DNA from: Myxococcales bacterium | GTDB lineage: Bacteria; Myxococcota_A; UBA9042; JABWCM01 | Length of the DNA: 64,000 bases | Assembly (NCBI GenBank): GCA_013360285.1 | Contig: JABWCM010000004.1 | Coordinates: 1 to 64,000 of the forward strand | Direction: 5' to 3' | In this document: positions 61,453 to 64,000 of the stretch, one piece after another | Layout: every line of letters starts with the position of its first letter | Position numbering within the stretch: the first letter of the stretch is position 1 | The notes under the pieces: model-generated | Database searches by the model: none | What the model saw: the letters and a program-made list of their open reading frames with translations, nothing else | Told to the model about the DNA's origin: nothing | Position numbers and translations under genes: made by a program

Positions 61453-62115
61453 TCATCGTGGTTTTGCTTCGTAAACAAATTTCAACCCCCATAACACCAT
61501 CGCGACAAACGGGTCATCGGCCAATTCTTTGGTCAGTAACCAACCATCGTTGGTTTTTACCATTGGGTTTGATGAAACATAAACCGACCCATCTTTCACT
61601 TTAGCCTGAGTAACCAGGATTACATATTGGCCGTAGTCGATCTTTTCCAAGATCGCTTCACTTAACACCTGCTCCGCGTAAGCCGCGTTGCGTTGTACCG
61701 CGTCTTCCGTCATTGCTTCCCGGACTTCTCCACGCGATTCCGGAATGAATGTTTCGAGAATCCACTCGCGGTCATTTGAAAGGTTCGCCGACAATACACC
61801 GGCGTAGGATGACTCGGGGGTACCTTTGTTCCACTCGGATTTTTCAATTCTTGGAACCTCTGCGGGGGGAGTATATCGTTTACCACGATAGACGAGTTCC
61901 GCTGACGGTTTTTTGGGCCCACGAATGGGTTGAAACTCGACGCGCAGCTCCAACGGTGAACGCATGGCGGCGGCTTGTTCGGTGGTTGCTTCTGACACGG
62001 TTTCCGAACTAGGTGAAGTTTTGGCCCCCTCAGGTAATGGTTTGATAAACCACGCCAGGGTCGCGCCAACCGCGACCGAGACTACGGCTATGCCAACTTG
62101 CGGTTTCCAACTCAT
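61453..62115 (-). CDS. Hypothetical membrane-anchored protein
   Basis: A 220-residue protein with an N-terminal anchor (WKPQVGIAVVSVAVGATLAWFI) and a Ser/Thr/Ala-rich linker. An extracytoplasmic domain of about 150 residues follows (LRVEFQPIRGPKKPSAELVY ... EAILEKIDYGQYVILVTQAK ... FVAMVLWGLKFVYEAK). No family is recognised. The start is uncertain: another ATG eight codons upstream also fits. Confidence 0.6.
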   Translation of the reverse strand: MSWKPQVGIAVVSVAVGATLAWFIKPLPEGAKTSPSSETVSEATTEQAAAMRSPLELRVEFQPIRGPKKPSAELVYRGKRYTPPAEVPRIEKSEWNKGTPESSYAGVLSANLSNDREWILETFIPESRGEVREAMTEDAVQRNAAYAEQVLSEAILEKIDYGQYVILVTQAKVKDGSVYVSSNPMVKTNDGWLLTKELADDPFVAMVLWGLKFVYEAKPR

Positions 62116-62341
62116 ACTTTCTATTGACACTCCATCCATGTATTTCGAAAAGTGGTACCCCTTGGTTTGTAGCTTTGTTGTTCGATATGGTCAAGTTTGG
62201 CCGGCGATGTCGGTTGTTGCTAATTGGAGCGGGTATCGCCTGGAACCGAAAATGGAGCCACGTACGCTGCCGTGATACGAATGTTTGTCGCGCGTGTCGA
62301 AATCGTTTGCGTATCAAATAACAAATCCCCATGGTGTATAC

Positions 62342-62947
62342 ATGATTCCAGCGAAACGCCGATTTGATGTGGTTCGTTTTATGGTAGTTGTCGTCGTGTG
62401 TGTGCTGTTCCCGCCGTGGCCTGACGCAGTTGGGGATGTTACGAATGAGGATGTTTCCGAATTCGTACACGAACATGTTGCACTCGCGGAGAACATTCTC
62501 CATTCCACATCTTGTATTGCTGGCTTGAGGGCAAAGTCGTGCCAACAACGGCTCGAAAAGTTAGTGGATCGAGTGCTAAACTTTCATCAACTGACGCTGG
62601 TTGCGACGCGTGGGCTGAAGTTGGAAGAACCTACAGAGAAATTTGCTGTTCGATTTCGCGCCATGTTGGTCCAACAATGGAAATCTTACTTAACCGGTGA
62701 ACCACATGTCGGGTTATCGGTGTTGGCTGTGACCGATCAGTCCGCACGACTACAGGTTACCAGGGGCACATCGGTTTCGGTTTTGGAATTCGCTATTATT
62801 CACGACGGCCGGCGGTTTTGGATTCAAGATATAACCTATAACGGACCGAGTCTTGCGAATACTTACCGCCCACAATTCGCACGGTCGTTGGCCCAGGATG
62901 GATGGGTAGGGTTGTTGCGGAAGGTATCCCAGGCTGCTGAGCGATAG
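62342..62947 (+). CDS. MlaC-like phospholipid-binding periplasmic protein
   Basis: A 201-residue exported protein; signal peptide RFMVVVVVCVLFPPWPDAVG. The fold pattern fits MlaC/Ttg2D: an alpha-helical start (FVHEHVALAENIL), a central FAVRFRAMLVQQWKSYL, and the typical end DITYNGPSLANTYRPQFARS ... GWVGLLRKV. MlaC shuttles phospholipids between the membranes. The other mla genes are not in the window, so the role is inferred from sequence only. A Cys pair (CIAGLRAKSC) is unusual for the family. Confidence 0.62.
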   Translation: MIPAKRRFDVVRFMVVVVVCVLFPPWPDAVGDVTNEDVSEFVHEHVALAENILHSTSCIAGLRAKSCQQRLEKLVDRVLNFHQLTLVATRGLKLEEPTEKFAVRFRAMLVQQWKSYLTGEPHVGLSVLAVTDQSARLQVTRGTSVSVLEFAIIHDGRRFWIQDITYNGPSLANTYRPQFARSLAQDGWVGLLRKVSQAAER

Positions 62948-63095
62948 TTTGTTGTGTTTTCTTTCAAGTAACCGTTTCCTCTTGACGTTTATCCGATATG
63001 CGACAAACCCGCTCCATTCGCCATTTGTCCCGAAAAATTTCAACGATGCCCGGTTGGGTGCTGAATAGGCCCATGAGGACGCGCTGAGCACGCAC

Positions 63096-63698
63096 ATGCG
63101 GACCGGAACTGGAGAAGATTTATTACGGGATAATCCCCAACTGCGCGAGGCGTTTCGCCGCGGCGAAAAATGGGCACTTGCAGCAGTCTGTAAGGACTAT
63201 CTACCGCTTGTGCGAATCATTGTGCGGGAAGGGTTTGCCGGTTTTCGGGGATTTCGTTCTCAGGCCGACCAAGATGACATGACGCAGACGATTTTGTTGG
63301 CAGCTTTTGAAGAAAGCGCTCGTGACAGGTACGACGGAATTACGCCCTATTCGGCTTACTTACGCGGGATCGCCCATAACAAGATCCGCCAACAGTTGTC
63401 CAAAAATGCTCGGTTTGCACGAGTCGACGGTGCACCTGTTCCGTGTGACCGCTTGGCAGAGGATTTTGAGGGCGCTGTTTTGGAGCGTGAAGCGTGTGTA
63501 TTGATGGCGCGTTTCCGTGAAAGTGTCACCAATTCCGAAGAAAAGTCGGTACTAACGCGGTATTTTGTGGATGGTGCCGCCGAAGAGACCTTGTCTGCTG
63601 AACTTGGGATTACACGATATCAAATTCGGAAAATTATTAGAAAGTTGCACAACCAGATGCAACGTTATCTAAGGAAACACAATGTGGTGGTTTCGTAA
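63096..63698 (+). CDS. ECF-type RNA polymerase sigma factor
   Basis: A 200-residue sigma-70 family protein. Region 2 includes DQDDMTQTILLAAFEESA and YLRGIAHNKIRQQL; region 4 includes LSAELGITRYQIRKIIRKLH, a helix-turn-helix for -35 recognition. There is no region 1.1 or 3, so it is of the extracytoplasmic-function class. The next gene overlaps its end by 17 bp; in such pairs the second gene often encodes the anti-sigma factor or a sigma-controlled membrane protein. Confidence 0.85.
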   Translation: MRTGTGEDLLRDNPQLREAFRRGEKWALAAVCKDYLPLVRIIVREGFAGFRGFRSQADQDDMTQTILLAAFEESARDRYDGITPYSAYLRGIAHNKIRQQLSKNARFARVDGAPVPCDRLAEDFEGAVLEREACVLMARFRESVTNSEEKSVLTRYFVDGAAEETLSAELGITRYQIRKIIRKLHNQMQRYLRKHNVVVS

Positions 63699-64000
63699 CA
63701 GCACCGAGCGACGGTTTTTAAGACTATTAGACCGATACCTCGATCCGGGACGTTCTTGGTCCGGGGCGTTGGACCGTCGCCTGCGTCGGGATATGGCCGA
63801 ATCGGCTGATTTGCGTGTTCTTTATGACCGCGCGATCGTCGCGCATCGGTTGATGTTGGGTCTGCCCGGAGATACCGCGAGTGCACTTGAAAATACGCGA
63901 ATGCACACCGTGATTGTCAATTCGGCTGTGGCTCCCGCTGCGGAGTCAGGGTTTCTGTTTGGTCGATGGCTGGCCGCATGCGGGGCGATGGGTGCAGTCG
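63682..64000 (+). CDS. Gene overlapping the ECF sigma factor, cut by window end
   Basis: ATG after CTAAGGAAACACA, overlapping the sigma gene by 17 bp. The visible 106 codons start MWWFRNSTERRFLRLLDRYL; a charged N-terminal part (GALDRRLRRDMAESADLRVL) is followed by MLGLPGDTASALENTRMHTV and an open end. No Cys-containing zinc-finger (HxxxCxxC) is seen yet. An anti-sigma factor or its membrane partner is suspected only from position. Confidence 0.7.
   Translation, partial: MWWFRNSTERRFLRLLDRYLDPGRSWSGALDRRLRRDMAESADLRVLYDRAIVAHRLMLGLPGDTASALENTRMHTVIVNSAVAPAAESGFLFGRWLAACGAMGAV

Overview
The window looks like a chromosomal piece of a Gram-negative bacterium of the Myxococcota/Bradymonadota type. 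The signs are a MYXO-CTERM-like sorting tail (CDS at 17684), many secreted or lipid-anchored cysteine-rich proteins with MopE-like DDDGD..DC motifs, DUF4215-like and dockerin-like modules, and a LolC/E-type lipoprotein exporter. Base composition is moderate, lower than in typical Myxococcus. The assignment is inference; there is no rRNA and no recognisable tRNA gene here.

Layout. 0-8.2 kb: two divergent genes for secreted dockerin-like proteins, one of them a 1728-residue tandem duplication of a beta-propeller plus di-haem cytochrome unit, then a small Cys-rich protein. 8.6-14.5 kb: a formate dehydrogenase operon (fused NuoE/NuoF-type subunit, then a NuoG-like molybdopterin subunit) followed by a B12-binding radical SAM gene. 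The catalytic subunit is one selenoprotein gene with an in-frame UGA and a SECIS hairpin. 14.7-17.6 kb: a polytopic membrane protein and a radical SAM enzyme. 17.7-26.6 kb: Cys-rich surface proteins, photolyase, NUDIX hydrolase, small membrane proteins, and a secreted beta-propeller gene whose frame is interrupted by UGA just after the signal peptide. 27-38 kb: alpha/beta hydrolase, lipoprotein, LolC/E-like permease, flavin amine oxidase, and a run of three same-strand genes (membrane protein, VWA lipoprotein, HEAT-like protein). 38.5-42 kb: SnoaL-like protein, UspA and an acyl-CoA carboxyltransferase. 42.2-56.5 kb: a surface-protein region with five very Cys-rich or adhesin-like proteins and a D-Ala-D-Ala carboxypeptidase-like protein. 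56.8-64 kb: DHH phosphoesterase, small hypothetical proteins, family-2 glycosyltransferase, MlaC-like protein, and an ECF sigma factor with an overlapping downstream gene cut by the window end.

The two most notable features are these. (1) The UGA in the exported propeller gene is followed by a perfect hairpin with a GGUC loop at exactly the distance (+19 to +22) seen in the formate dehydrogenase gene of this window, so it is a candidate new secreted selenoprotein. (2) Intergenic space is filled with five families of 60-190 bp palindromic elements, called R1-R5 here. R1, R2 and R4 share an apical hairpin (ATAT-TCCCG-ATAT type), and the R2 copies show partly compensatory changes in it. The elements sit in heterotypic pairs and repeatedly abut, or even encode, stop codons. 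No transposase is present.
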